Source: Phyllobacterium zundukense (lineage in GTDB: Bacteria > Pseudomonadota > Alphaproteobacteria > Rhizobiales > Rhizobiaceae). Taken from it: DNA of 64,000 nucleotides. A program made the translations under genes and the position numbers. The stretch covers positions 620,001 to 684,000 of the forward strand of contig NZ_CP104972.1 in assembly GCF_025452195.1 (NCBI RefSeq). The letters run 5' to 3'. The notes under the pieces were generated by a model. That model searched no databases, was not told the DNA's origin, and saw only the letters and a program-made list of their open reading frames with translations. Position 1 is the stretch's first letter. Every line of letters begins with the position of its first letter. Below, piece after piece: positions 7,447-17,091 of this stretch.

Positions 7447-10320
7447 ATGCTAAACGATGTGGCGCCCATCTTACCAAACTTCAACCGCGCGTCTGGTTCG
7501 CGTTCATCGGGCGCCATTGTGTCGTTCGGCAGCTTCCGCCTGGACGGTGCCCGCCGGCTGCTGTTGCGGAATGGCGAGCTTGTGCGGATCGGATCCCGTG
7601 CGCTGGATCTCTTGATCGCCCTGGTTGAGCGCGCCGGCGACATCGTCAGCCGGCACGAGTTGCTTGATCTCGTGTGGCAAGGCGTAGTCGTCGATGAAGC
7701 GGGCGTCAGGGTCCAGATGGCCGCGCTGCGCCGGGCCCTTGAGGACGGCCAGGACGGAGCGCGGTATATCGTCAATGTCGCGGGCCGCGGCTACAGCTTT
7801 GTCGCCCCGATTGTGCGAGAAGACATCGATTCGGTGCCCCCGACGGTACTGCCTCAAGCGTCCAGGTCGCTTAGCCATGCGCCGCCGCCGCCCCGTTCGC
7901 TCATTGGCCGCGAGACCGTTATCGACAGCTTGAGCGGACTCCTTCTGGAGCGTCGTTTTGTCAGCATTGTCGGATCGGCAGGCATTGGCAAAACGACGGT
8001 AGCGGCTGCGATCGCGTTGCGCATGCAATCAGAATTCGCAGATGACAACATTGCCTTTGTCGACCTTGGAGCGGTCTCGGAAACCGGCGTGGTGCCAGGA
8101 GCCGTCATCTCGGCGTTGGGGTGTAAACTCGAAGGCACCGACCTTGTCGAAGAGCTTCTATCCTACGTCCGCGACAAGCGCATGCTGGTAGTCTTCGACA
8201 ACTGCGAGCATTTGATCGATGCGACGGCCTTCCTGGCGGGGGAACTCGTTCGTGGTGCCCCAGGTCTGCATCTGCTGGCGACCTCTCGGGAATCCTTGCG
8301 TGTCGAGGGAGAGACCGTTCACCTGCTGAGCCCACTTCTGGTTCCCGACAACGAGCTTCCGACCGCAGCGGAGGCGTTGTCTACGGCAGCGGTGCAACTC
8401 TTCATGGATCGGGCGGTCGCGAGTGGATTTGAAGGCGGACTGACCGACATCGACGCGCCGATGGTGGCCGAGATATGTCGGCGGACCGATGGCATTGCGC
8501 TGGCGATTGAGATGGCTGGCAGCCGCGCCGGCGCCTATGGCATCCGTGGCGTGGCAGACTTGCTTGCGAGTAATGTGGAACTGCATTTGCCTGGACGGCG
8601 AAACGTCGCTCCGCGACATCAAACGCTCGAAACGATGCTCGACTGGAGCTTCAATCTGCTCACCGAGAAAGAGCAGATCGTCCTGGCCCACCTTTCCGCT
8701 TTTGTAGGGTTTTTTACGATGGACGCCGCGCGTTCCATTTCGGGTGACCACGCCAGGGCGGCGCTGGGCAGCCTGGTTGATAAAAGCCTGGTTTGGGTGC
8801 ATCCGGTAGACAATGCTGTCTTTTACCGCCTTCCCCACACGACCCGTGCCTATGCGGCGACCAAGCTCAGGGAAATCGGAAACGCTGAGCAGATTTCCCG
8901 GCGCCACGCCCGCTATTTCGCGGATCTGTTCAAGGCGGTTGCGCTCAAGCCAGGCTTGTACGCCAACATAGAGCGTCATGCGCTGCATATTGGCAATGTG
9001 CGCAAGGCGCTGGAGTGGAGTTTTTCCGACAAGGCATCTTATGCGATCGGCATCGAACTTGCCGCCGATTCATCTCCGTTGTTTATTGGCCTCTGGCTGC
9101 TCGCCGAATGCCGCCATTGGTCCCATCTGGCGCTGGGCATAGTTCAAGGTCACAGCCGCGGATCCCAGCAGGAGGTGCGCCTGCAAGAAGCCCTGGCGAT
9201 CTCATCAATGCATACACAAGGCAATCCGCAAGAAGTTCGTGACGCCATCGAACGCGGACTGGATCTTTCCCAAGCGGATGAAAGTTGGGTGCCGCAGATT
9301 CGTCTACTAGCCGGTCTCAGCGTCTTCTTGAGCAGGCTCGGTGACTTCGACGGTGGTTTGGACGCAGCCAGACGATGCATGGTTCTTGCAAAGCGCAATG
9401 GATCGCTTGCCGAAAAAGTAATTTCTGAATGGATGGTCGGCGCCGCCTGCCATCTCGCCGGTGACCAGGCCGCGGCCGTTGAGCACTGTCGACGCGGTTT
9501 CAAGCTCGAAGCCACTGTTGGGCGTGTCGACGTCAATATCTTCGGATATGATCATCATCTGCGCGCCGAAATCGCCCTGGCGCGCTGCCTATGGCTCCGG
9601 GGCTTCCCCAAGACCGCCAACGGGATGGCGCTCAGGCTCATGAACGAAGCAGAGCGGTCTAGTCTCCCGGGTAATTACTCCATTGCCGCCGTTGCCTCTA
9701 TTCCTATCCTGCTTTGGGGTGGCGATACGCAGAACTCACGAGAGCACATCGAGCGGGTGATTGCTCATACTGAGAAACATTCGTTGAGAAGCACCGCGGC
9801 TGCGGCATGGGCGCTGAAAGGAGAATGGCTCCTGATGACGGGAGAGGCTGCGGCTGCCGTAGACGTCCTGCGACAAGCCCTCCACATACTTCACCTAGAC
9901 CCATTTCGCCTGGTCATTCCCCCAGCGTCCCGCGCCTTGGCGGCGGCACTCGTCCATTGTGGCGAATATGACGAAGCTCGTGCATCCATCGCCGAGGCGA
10001 TTTCTTCGGCCGAGAAAATGGGCCAAAGGCTGTGGGTACCTTCTCTTTACCGGACGCAAGCCGAGATTGCCCTCAAAGCGCCTTGCCCGGATATCGATGC
10101 GGCGGAGACGGCCTTGCGAAAATCCATCAAGCTTGCAACAGCGCAGGCTGCCATCGGTTGGCAATTGAAAGCCGCCGTTTCATTGGCCCGGCTGTTGATA
10201 GACAGCGGACGCAGCGTGGAGGCGTTCGGCATTCTGCGACCGATCTTCGAGGAATTTTCGGAGAGAACCGGCACAAGGGATCTCATGAATGCCGAACGCA
10301 TTCTGGCATCTCTGAAATAG
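7447..10320 (+). CDS. Winged-helix / AAA-type ATPase / TPR regulator
   Basis: A 957-residue one-component regulator. Residues about 25-120 are an OmpR/PhoB-type winged helix (FGSFRLDGARRLLL to VAGRGYSFVAP). A STAND/NB-ARC-like ATPase follows, with Walker A at 176-184 (GSAGIGKTT) and Walker B around Asp251 (MLVVFDNCEH) plus the LLATSRE sensor segment. The C-terminal half (about 560-957) is helical TPR-like repeats, the usual ligand or partner sensing part. It resembles the 985-residue protein at 21316-24273 along its whole length. Two SDR genes follow on the same strand and are plausible targets. The inducing signal is unknown. Confidence 0.85.
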   Translation: MLNDVAPILPNFNRASGSRSSGAIVSFGSFRLDGARRLLLRNGELVRIGSRALDLLIALVERAGDIVSRHELLDLVWQGVVVDEAGVRVQMAALRRALEDGQDGARYIVNVAGRGYSFVAPIVREDIDSVPPTVLPQASRSLSHAPPPPRSLIGRETVIDSLSGLLLERRFVSIVGSAGIGKTTVAAAIALRMQSEFADDNIAFVDLGAVSETGVVPGAVISALGCKLEGTDLVEELLSYVRDKRMLVVFDNCEHLIDATAFLAGELVRGAPGLHLLATSRESLRVEGETVHLLSPLLVPDNELPTAAEALSTAAVQLFMDRAVASGFEGGLTDIDAPMVAEICRRTDGIALAIEMAGSRAGAYGIRGVADLLASNVELHLPGRRNVAPRHQTLETMLDWSFNLLTEKEQIVLAHLSAFVGFFTMDAARSISGDHARAALGSLVDKSLVWVHPVDNAVFYRLPHTTRAYAATKLREIGNAEQISRRHARYFADLFKAVALKPGLYANIERHALHIGNVRKALEWSFSDKASYAIGIELAADSSPLFIGLWLLAECRHWSHLALGIVQGHSRGSQQEVRLQEALAISSMHTQGNPQEVRDAIERGLDLSQADESWVPQIRLLAGLSVFLSRLGDFDGGLDAARRCMVLAKRNGSLAEKVISEWMVGAACHLAGDQAAAVEHCRRGFKLEATVGRVDVNIFGYDHHLRAEIALARCLWLRGFPKTANGMALRLMNEAERSSLPGNYSIAAVASIPILLWGGDTQNSREHIERVIAHTEKHSLRSTAAAAWALKGEWLLMTGEAAAAVDVLRQALHILHLDPFRLVIPPASRALAAALVHCGEYDEARASIAEAISSAEKMGQRLWVPSLYRTQAEIALKAPCPDIDAAETALRKSIKLATAQAAIGWQLKAAVSLARLLIDSGRSVEAFGILRPIFEEFSERTGTRDLMNAERILASLK

Positions 10321-10636
10321 TTGAAAATTATCCAAACCCCAGCTCGACGGCGCCTTGCAACGCGGTCTCGAGGTCAAGGTGGCGCGACAATCAGCTGAAG
10401 ACCCCAGCCTAAGCCAGAGCTGACATCGATGTTGCTGGGACACGAGCGAGAGATTGCGAGGACATTGCTGCGGACTAATAAAGGTGTTCACACCCCTCTA
10501 TGCAGCGTTGCAAGCAATTGCTCTGATACACGCAGTTTTCCAGATTTTTCAACTCTTTACTCGATAGATTGTGAGCATCTAAGTATGTTCGCGGAGTAAA
10601 GAGCCGGAATAAACCGGCTTTCGAATCGTGGAGCAT
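10321..10636. other. Intergenic leader with hairpin before SDR genes
   Basis: No gene is visible. A 6-bp stem AGCCGG/CCGGCT with an AATAAA loop lies at 10602-10619, immediately ahead of the first SDR gene and followed by only a short TTTC. It could stop transcription from the regulator or act in the SDR leader. An AT-rich stretch near 10538-10562 loosely recalls the repeated promoter element described elsewhere, but with too many mismatches to claim. Confidence 0.4.
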
Positions 10637-11401
10637 ATGATGCAAGCCCGAAACAAAATTGCGATAGTGACAGGAGGAAGCCGCGGTCTCGGCCGCAATA
10701 CCGTGGTCAGCCTCGCGCGCCGCGGGGTCGACAGTATCTTCACCTACAACGCGGCCCGCGCCGAAGCGGAGAGCGTAGCGGCGGAGGTGGCCGCGTCCGG
10801 ACACAAGGCAATCCCACTGCAACTCGATGTGGGACAGGCCTCGACCTTCAAGGCGTTCGTCGAACAAGTAAGCAATGCGCTCGCCGGACTTGGCGCCGAA
10901 CGCTTCGACTATCTCGTCAACAATGCAGGCATCTCGCATCACAATTCACTCGAAAAAACGACGGAAGACGAACTCGACACGCTCTATCGGGTCAACTTTA
11001 AAGGCGTGTTTTTCCTGACGCAAAAGCTGTTGCCGCTTATCAACGATGGCGGGCGCATCGTGAACCTTTCGAGCGGTCTCGCTCGCATCATAGTTCCGGG
11101 CAGCGCCCCATATGGTGCGCTCAAGGGGGCGATCGAGGTCCTAACCCGCTACCAGGCCAAAGAATTCGGTTCGCGACGTATCGCCGTGAACACAGTGGCC
11201 CCCGGGTCGATCCAAACGGATTTCAGCGGAGGCATGGTCCGGGACAATCCGGAACTCAACAAGCAGGTCGCGGCAATGACCGCGTTCGGCCGGGCGGGAG
11301 TTCCCGACGACATCGGGCCTATGATCGCATCTCTGCTGTCCGACGATAATCGCTGGGTGAATGCTCAGCGCATAGAGGTCTCCGGCGGCATGGCGATCTG
11401 A
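10637..11401 (+). CDS. SDR-family NAD(P)-dependent oxidoreductase
   Basis: A classical short-chain dehydrogenase of about 254 residues, cytosolic. The dinucleotide motif TGGSRGLGRN, NNAG (VNNAGISHHN), the catalytic Ser in NLSSGLA and the YGALK catalytic Tyr/Lys are all present. The Arg after TGGS suggests NADPH preference. The frame also opens with a GTG at 10628, but GGAG at 10630 fits the ATGs at 10637/10640 better. It precedes a second SDR by 66 bp and follows the large regulator. Substrate cannot be told from sequence. Confidence 0.85.
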   Translation: MMQARNKIAIVTGGSRGLGRNTVVSLARRGVDSIFTYNAARAEAESVAAEVAASGHKAIPLQLDVGQASTFKAFVEQVSNALAGLGAERFDYLVNNAGISHHNSLEKTTEDELDTLYRVNFKGVFFLTQKLLPLINDGGRIVNLSSGLARIIVPGSAPYGALKGAIEVLTRYQAKEFGSRRIAVNTVAPGSIQTDFSGGMVRDNPELNKQVAAMTAFGRAGVPDDIGPMIASLLSDDNRWVNAQRIEVSGGMAI

Positions 11402-11467
11402 CGGAGTGGCAGCCAAGGCGCAACGCTACTCACTTCGGCGCCGTCCAGATATGAAGAGGAGGTACCT

Positions 11468-12220
11468 ATGGACATCAATTTTCAAGGCAAGGTGGTCTTG
11501 ATCACCGGCGGGGCACGCGGCATAGGACGCGCCCTTGCATTACGTTTCGGGGCTCTTGGTGCATCTGTCGTCGTCAACTATGGTCACAGCGCTGACGTGG
11601 CCCGCGATACCGTCCGCGAGATTGAATCCGCTGGTGGAAAGGCAGTCGCCATCGGCGCTGACGTATCAAACGTCACAGAAATCGATCAGTTGTTCGACAA
11701 GACATCGGCCCTTTTCGGCAAACCAGACATCGTCATCGTCAATGCGGGAATCGAAGTTGTCGGCAAAACCATGATCGAGGTGGAAGAAGCTGACTTTGAT
11801 CGCGTGTTCGCCATCAACACCAAGGGCGCCTTCTTCACTATGCGACGTGCGGCGCAGGACGTTTCGGACAATGGCCGCATCATTTTCATTGGATCCAGCT
11901 CCACGTTGATCCCAACAGCAGGCTATGCTCTCTACAGTGGAAGCAAACGGGCCTCCGCCTTTTTTGTCGAGGTCCTGGCAAAGGAGTTGGGCGCCCGCGG
12001 GGTGACGGTCAACTCAATCCTGCCGACCGTGACCGAGGGCGCGGGCTTGTCCGCCGGGGGGCTCCGGCCCGCAGTTCGCCATTTCATCGAGCAAAACAAC
12101 CCGATGAAGCGCGCAGGTACGCCTGAGGACGTGGCTAATACCGCCATTTACCTTGCAAGTAATCTCGCGAGTTTCGTTAGCGGTCAGCATCTGCTGCTTA
12201 GTGGCGGCGGCCAAGCGTGA
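11468..12220 (+). CDS. SDR-family oxidoreductase
   Basis: A second classical SDR of 250 residues. It has TGGARGIGRA for cofactor binding, NAGIEVVG, the catalytic Ser in FIGSSSTL and YSGSK. The ribosome site GAGGAGG lies a few bases before the ATG. Its C-terminal SGQHLLLSGGGQ is the usual SDR end. It is probably co-transcribed with the SDR ahead of it, giving a two-enzyme operon; sequence similarity between them is moderate, so they are unlikely to be a very recent duplication. Confidence 0.85.
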   Translation: MDINFQGKVVLITGGARGIGRALALRFGALGASVVVNYGHSADVARDTVREIESAGGKAVAIGADVSNVTEIDQLFDKTSALFGKPDIVIVNAGIEVVGKTMIEVEEADFDRVFAINTKGAFFTMRRAAQDVSDNGRIIFIGSSSTLIPTAGYALYSGSKRASAFFVEVLAKELGARGVTVNSILPTVTEGAGLSAGGLRPAVRHFIEQNNPMKRAGTPEDVANTAIYLASNLASFVSGQHLLLSGGGQA

Positions 12221-12269
12221 TCACAATGTGGGAGTTCACCAAGGCTTTGGACAGGAAGCCAATCGGTCC

Positions 12270-12375
12270 CCGCGATATCGGGGCCCATGATCGCTTCGCT
12301 GCTCTCGGAAGACAAACGCTGGATCATGCGCCTCGCATTGAGGTCTCGGGCGGTATGGCGATCTGGGCGGGATAG
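12270..12375 (+). pseudogene. SDR C-terminal relic (copy of upstream SDR type)
   Basis: The DNA repeats the end of the SDR gene at 10637-11401: GGGCCCATGATCGCTTCGCT corresponds to the DIGPMIASLL segment, followed by a KRW block, then GAGGTCTCGGGCGGTATGGC for the EVSGGMAI end. One frameshift separates the two parts. It is the 3' end of a third, decayed SDR gene related to the first. Confidence 0.6.
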
Positions 12376-12478
12376 GATGCGGCTACCTGCAGCGCTTTCT
12401 ACCTCGTTCACCCTGGTTTCGGGGGTGTTAACCGATGAATACATTCACGGCGGCACTATAAGACAACCGCAAATCATC

Positions 12479-12693
12479 TGGTGGAAGGTTTCGTGAAGGC
12501 GGCGGCAGTGGAACTGCCTCTGGCATTCGCATCAACTGCGTCAGCCCCACCGTTCTAGAGGAAGCAACCGCCTATCATGCCTTCTTCACAGGCTTCACTC
12601 CCGTGCCGGCCGTAGAGGTCGCGCTGGCTTATCTGCGTGCAATCTCGACGCCGATTACTGGGTTGAATCCTCAAGTTACACAAGTCCGATAGC
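12479..12693 (+). pseudogene. Second SDR relic with one frameshift
   Basis: VEGFVKAAAVELPL, then after a one-base shift GIRINCVSPTVLEEATAYHA and TPVPAVEVALAYL, ending near a TAG at 12693. This is the C-terminal third of a different SDR subfamily (small SDRs with an RINVVSPTVL motif). Only the 3' part survives. The rest of 12221-12934 shows no gene. Confidence 0.6.
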
Positions 12694-12934
12694 TGACCCA
12701 GCACGATCGCCGTTGGCGGATCAGTTGCCGCCAATCCGCATGTTTGGCCGTTCGGGACACCGCGCCACGGATGAGATCCCGGACTGATGTGGTTCCACTG
12801 TCAAATAGGCTTGCAGCATGAAATTGTACGTGGATCTTTTCCCCGATCCCCGGTGCATTTCTGGTCCAGCCGAAACCATGCTTGCACCCCTACGAGCCGC
12901 AAACGACCCTTCACGTTTCGATGCGCAGCGAGGA

Positions 12935-13873
12935 TCAGGCGGATGCGTGAATTGCCAACCACGCGCCGGCGCCCTCCAGGGTTTTGAAGTCTTCCAGACC
13001 TCTTGTCGAAACTCCTTGATAGGCGCCAGCTACCATATCGCTGAGAGCCGCACCCGGACCGAGCTCTAGAAAGGCATTCGCACCCGCCTCAATGCAGCCT
13101 TGCAGGCAATCAGTCCACAGTACCGTTTGAGATAACTGGGCCGCTAGTTTATCGAGACCAGCCTCGGCCTGGATCACTGGCGAGCCGTCAATTCCGCTCA
13201 GAATACGCAGGTCTGCATTGGGAGGAAAATGCAAGCGAATATGGCTCAGGCTCCTGCGGAATTTCTCTGAGGCTCTCGTAAGTCGGACAGTGTGCGAAGC
13301 GACCTCAACAGGAACCTCCACCACATTCTTGGCTCTCAACGATTTCGCCGCCAAACCCAGTGACTCAAGTGCTGCACGGCTCCCGCCAAGGACAAACGCG
13401 TCGCCCGGGTTGACAATAGCGATATCAACATGGTGATCCGCGCAAAGGTTGTCCATTGTTTCTCGCGACAATCCGCGAACGAAGAGCAATCCATCTCCTG
13501 GATTCGTAGACTGGTCCATGACTTCGGCCCGGCGCGCAACAAGGTCCAGCGTGTCTGCCATGCTCATGATATCTGCGACACCCCACGCCGCCAGTTCGCC
13601 AACGCTGTAGCCGGCAATGACCACCCTGCCCGCCACCTTGTTGCCCAGCGCCGTCGCGGCTGCGAGAGCTTGAAGTACGCAAAGGATCTGACTAATTCGA
13701 TTTTGATGCAAACATTCGTACGTTTCCGTCTTCACGATGTCACGAGGATCACGGCCCCCCAGCAATTTGGATGCATGTTTGAAAAGGCTGTCGGCCTCAG
13801 GCACATTGGCCGTCAGGGCGAACATGTCGGGATGTTGCAGGCCTTGTCCTGAACACAAGATCGCAAGGGTCAT
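12935..13873 (-). CDS. mdcH: Malonate decarboxylase subunit epsilon (malonyl transferase)
   Basis: A 312-residue malonyl-CoA:ACP transacylase-type protein with GQGLQHP near the start, the nucleophile Ser in GYSVGELAAW and the catalytic His in VASHTVRL. In malonate decarboxylase MdcH charges the carrier subunit MdcC with malonyl groups from malonyl-CoA to start the cycle. It is the last gene of the minus-strand mdc operon, 9 bp behind mdcF, so transcription likely ends in the gap after 12935. Confidence 0.9.
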   Translation of the reverse strand: MTLAILCSGQGLQHPDMFALTANVPEADSLFKHASKLLGGRDPRDIVKTETYECLHQNRISQILCVLQALAAATALGNKVAGRVVIAGYSVGELAAWGVADIMSMADTLDLVARRAEVMDQSTNPGDGLLFVRGLSRETMDNLCADHHVDIAIVNPGDAFVLGGSRAALESLGLAAKSLRAKNVVEVPVEVASHTVRLTRASEKFRRSLSHIRLHFPPNADLRILSGIDGSPVIQAEAGLDKLAAQLSQTVLWTDCLQGCIEAGANAFLELGPGAALSDMVAGAYQGVSTRGLEDFKTLEGAGAWLAIHASA

Positions 13874-13882
13874 ATCAGGCGC

Positions 13883-14830
13883 TCATTGAGGGAAGAGGAC
13901 AACGATGGCTATCGCCATCGTAACGACGCTCATAGCGGTGCTGGCGATAACCATGGAACCTGTGGCAGCAGAGTCCAGGCGATAGTTTACAGCAAACAAG
14001 ATACCGAAAAATCCGGATGGAACGGCCGCAAGTAAGATTGCAATTTTAGCGGTTTCCGCGGAAAGAGGTAAGCCGAATGCAATGGCTGCCATCAACAACG
14101 GTCGAACGATATCAGCCATCCATGCGGCGCAGACGACGATCCAGTTCATTCGAAATGCCTGAGATGACAGAACCAGGCCAGTCAGAAATAACGCCACACC
14201 GGGGGCCGATTGTCCGATCAATATGAGGCAGGAATCGATGACCCGGCCGGTTGCCAACCCGGATAAAGAAAAGAGAATGCCAAGAGCAGGTGCTAGCACG
14301 ACCGGTTTGGTCAGCGCATGCCACAGCGCCTTGGCGATACGTTTGCTCCTCGACTCAGCTACCGCGCCCTTTTGAACATTCAGTTCGACGATAATAAGTG
14401 AGAGTGGACTGACGATGATCGAACCAGCTGCCAGTGCGGTGGCGATCGGAACCGTTCCCGTGGGTCCGAGCACGGCGGATATCATGGGAAGACCAACGCC
14501 GGCTAGGTTTGGAAAAGCTATTGTCAGGGCCTGAAGTGAGGCGTCCGCCTTGCTTGCTTTGGATACGAGATGAGCAAATGAATACCAAGCCAGGAACATT
14601 GCTAGCATGACCAGACCGAAGGTCGCGAAGAGGGAGGCCTGAGCGAACATCTCAACGCGGGACGCGGATGCAGTTGCTACAAAGAGTGACGCAGGGAGCG
14701 CGAAATTCATCACAAGTGCGTTAAATCCATCGACATGGTAATTATCGACGATATGCAACCGCCCGGCGCCATAGCCTAAAAACATCACAAAAAAGACAGG
14801 CGCCAACGCCAGGAAAATTGCATAGGTCAT
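13883..14830 (-). CDS. mdcF: AEC-family malonate transporter
   Basis: A 315-residue auxin-efflux-carrier-type membrane protein with about ten spans in two inverted halves; NFALPASLF and AFPNLAGVGLPM mark the broken-helix regions. In mdc clusters this family takes up malonate. The ATG at 14830 overlaps the mdcB stop as ATGA, so translation is coupled; a TTG six bases earlier also reads in frame. The product name follows from operon context more than from substrate residues. Confidence 0.85.
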   Translation of the reverse strand: MTYAIFLALAPVFFVMFLGYGAGRLHIVDNYHVDGFNALVMNFALPASLFVATASASRVEMFAQASLFATFGLVMLAMFLAWYSFAHLVSKASKADASLQALTIAFPNLAGVGLPMISAVLGPTGTVPIATALAAGSIIVSPLSLIIVELNVQKGAVAESRSKRIAKALWHALTKPVVLAPALGILFSLSGLATGRVIDSCLILIGQSAPGVALFLTGLVLSSQAFRMNWIVVCAAWMADIVRPLLMAAIAFGLPLSAETAKIAILLAAVPSGFFGILFAVNYRLDSAATGSMVIASTAMSVVTMAIAIVVLFPQ

Positions 14831-15717
14831 GTGCAAACTGACCTCTCGTAAGCATCGACAAAGAGGGTCATGGCGAGTAGGTCTGCTGCCCCGCCTGGAC
14901 TAAGCGAGCGGGCAATAAACTTCTCGTGAACTGCTTGAGCGGAACGGCGCCAACCCGGCCTACTGACACCTCCGGCTTGGAGGAACCTGCGGGCTGAGCT
15001 GCGTGCAAATCGAAGACCTTCCAAACCTCCCCGATGCAGGAGGTTAGTATCTTTTATGGACGCTATGAGGGCGAAACAGGTCTCGATCCGTGCTGCTTCT
15101 GCATCATCCGGTGCACGGCGAGCACCTCTGCGCAAGGCGTTTAATCCCACGCTGTAGATGCTGGGAAATCCTAAGGCTGCTTCCATCCGCGCGCCGCCGG
15201 CTCCATAACGACGTGAGGCCCCGGTCCCGTGGCTGTGCAGAAGGATGGGGCCATTTATTATGTCCTTGCCCCAGAGGTTGGACACAACTGCTCCCAAGCT
15301 TGTTTCAGCATCGATTCGTCCACCAGTTCTGGCGCCTGCTGCCGCACAAAGTAGTCCCAACCCGAATATGGCTCCACGATGGGTGTTGATCCCGGCGGTC
15401 GCTGCGAACATAGCCGCTTCAGCTTCGAGGCCAATCACCCTTAGATTTCCCATGCTGCTACCCAAGGCGCCAGCGTTAGCTAAAGCGTAAAAATAGGGCG
15501 CAATAGCCCTCGCGCTCGCCCGGAACGTCTCGGCTGTCATGTCGTTGTGGCTACCCGCGTCAATATGGCTTACCAGGCCGGGCTTTGGCCACGTCTCCAA
15601 TTCCAGAAGCAGGCAGCTTATCGCCAGCGCCGCTATTGCTTCAATCGCAGGGAGATAGGACGCTTCCCGAACTGCGGCATGTGTTTGCTCTACGATTCGC
15701 TTCTGGGCGGTTGTCAT
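14827..15717 (-). CDS. mdcB: Triphosphoribosyl-dephospho-CoA synthase
   Basis: About 296 residues of the CitG/MdcB family. WPKPGLVSHIDAGSHNDM, NTHRGAIFGLGLL and GASRRYGAGGARMEA-type segments are characteristic. It makes the 2'-(5''-triphosphoribosyl)-3'-dephospho-CoA precursor of the MdcC prosthetic group from ATP and dephospho-CoA. The ATG at 15717 overlaps the mdcG stop as ATGA, which decides the start over an in-frame upstream codon at 15735. Confidence 0.9.
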   Translation of the reverse strand: MTTAQKRIVEQTHAAVREASYLPAIEAIAALAISCLLLELETWPKPGLVSHIDAGSHNDMTAETFRASARAIAPYFYALANAGALGSSMGNLRVIGLEAEAAMFAATAGINTHRGAIFGLGLLCAAAGARTGGRIDAETSLGAVVSNLWGKDIINGPILLHSHGTGASRRYGAGGARMEAALGFPSIYSVGLNALRRGARRAPDDAEAARIETCFALIASIKDTNLLHRGGLEGLRFARSSARRFLQAGGVSRPGWRRSAQAVHEKFIARSLSPGGAADLLAMTLFVDAYERSVCT

Positions 15718-16394
15718 CGAAAAATCTCGCCGCAAAGAAAGGAGCCTGCGTCTCGCAAGGCTATCTCATCATGCGTCTTGACCAGCACCGCGCGCGCTCC
15801 TCCACTGAGCTCGCGCCAGTTCACAGCGGCTCCATCCTCACGGACCAGTTCTCCATCGAGTCGCATTGGGGCAGCAGCCTGGATCGCCGCGAGGTCGGCC
15901 ACAAGCCGAAGAATATCCGTACTGCGATGGATATGTAGTAGCAGGTCGAGATCAGAGGTGTCCGTGACATAGGGCAAACCCGTTAGCGCGCGCCATGCCA
16001 GACTGCCAAAAACTCTTGGCTCCAGCGAATGTTGCGAAGCGACTGCAACGACACGTTCCAGGATGCATCGCCATGCACGCGGTGCAGCGCTAACGACCAA
16101 CCCAAGCGCCGGGGGCGGCGCGGTAGATACGATTTCTTCGGGCTGCAGCACGAAGGAGAGCCTTCGCTTGCCGGCTGACGGCGGCAATGGAAGACCCAAC
16201 GGTATCCCACGCGCCTCCCCCGGGACGGCGCGCCGACCTATCAATGGCCATCCCTTCTCGACCCAATGGGCAACGAGTGGGTCAGCTGCTAACTCGCGCC
16301 GTGTCTCCAGCATACATGCCCACGCGCGACGATCCACGAAAGCCAGGTTGTGGCGTCTCAGCGAACAACTATCAGCGCTGGAGTGCGAGGTCAT
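15714..16394 (-). CDS. mdcG: Malonate decarboxylase holo-ACP synthase
   Basis: A 226-residue nucleotidyltransferase-like enzyme that transfers the phosphoribosyl-dephospho-CoA arm onto MdcC. The early LRRHNLAFVDRRAW segment, the FGSLAW motif and the Asp pair in SDLDLLLH are typical of MdcG. The ATG at 16394 overlaps the mdcE 3' end by about 23 bp and has GGAG upstream. Together with mdcB it makes the operon self-sufficient for cofactor attachment. Confidence 0.88.
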   Translation of the reverse strand: MTSHSSADSCSLRRHNLAFVDRRAWACMLETRRELAADPLVAHWVEKGWPLIGRRAVPGEARGIPLGLPLPPSAGKRRLSFVLQPEEIVSTAPPPALGLVVSAAPRAWRCILERVVAVASQHSLEPRVFGSLAWRALTGLPYVTDTSDLDLLLHIHRSTDILRLVADLAAIQAAAPMRLDGELVREDGAAVNWRELSGGARAVLVKTHDEIALRDAGSFLCGEIFR

Positions 16395-17091
16395 AGACGC
16401 GCTCCGCAATATCGGCCGCCTTTAGCCGTCCGTGGCGCTCCTTGCCAAGCGTGTCACGTCGGTCGCCCGCGTCTGGCGTGTCACTCAACAGTTTTTCCAG
16501 TCGATCCGCGAGTGAAGTGCGTTCGTCCCAAGTAAGTTGAACTGCTCCGAGTTGGAAAAGATTTTGCAGCCCGGGGGCAAATACCGGTGTGGACTTGGCC
16601 CGTTCTTTCAACATTTCTATCGACAATTTTGTCACTTTGGCCATGGACGGCAGATCCATTACCACAGGTTCGGCACCTGGTAGTGCCACCAGAACACGCG
16701 TTGCAAGCGCCGTTGCAAGAAAAGCGCCGGCCGCCGTATGACCATATAAAAGTCCAATGGTCGGGCGGCCGTGCAGGTTGGCATAAATTAGACACTTGGC
16801 CAGGTGGGCGAGAAATTCGTTCAGCCCTAGGAGCTCGTCGCGCTTGCTCATTCGTTGGCTGTCACTGTCCACCATGACAAGTATCGGTCCACTGTCTTTT
16901 TCGAGAGAATCAAGAACGTATCCGGACAGCCAAATCGCCTCATCAATCCCGACGGCAGTTCGATCGCAAATACCAATGACGAGCGCCTGCCCGCCAGATC
17001 GCAACTTGGCCGACCCAGTTATCACGCCTTCTTCTTTTTTCACTGAATGCCCCTGCGGAAACAGTGAGGCAAGGATGTCATCGAGCATCAT
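16372..17091 (-). CDS. mdcE: Malonate decarboxylase subunit gamma
   Basis: A 239-residue crotonase-fold carboxyltransferase subunit, with VIGICDRTAVGIDEA, ILVMVDSDSQRMSKRDE and LLYGHTAAGAFLATAL regions typical of MdcE. With MdcD it forms the malonyl-S-ACP decarboxylase. The ATG at 17091 (MMLDDIL) is chosen because GGGAGG lies seven bases upstream and it overlaps the mdcD end by 14 bp; an open frame upstream to 17250 is just mdcD sequence in another frame. Confidence 0.9.
   Translation of the reverse strand: MMLDDILASLFPQGHSVKKEEGVITGSAKLRSGGQALVIGICDRTAVGIDEAIWLSGYVLDSLEKDSGPILVMVDSDSQRMSKRDELLGLNEFLAHLAKCLIYANLHGRPTIGLLYGHTAAGAFLATALATRVLVALPGAEPVVMDLPSMAKVTKLSIEMLKERAKSTPVFAPGLQNLFQLGAVQLTWDERTSLADRLEKLLSDTPDAGDRRDTLGKERHGRLKAADIAERVYDLALQR

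Noticed and set aside
10538..10562. AT-rich block ahead of the SDR genes as a third copy of the 52-bp promoter element
   Set aside because: The TTTAC unit is out of register by one base and the AACTGG and AATTCTGAGCAG blocks are missing.
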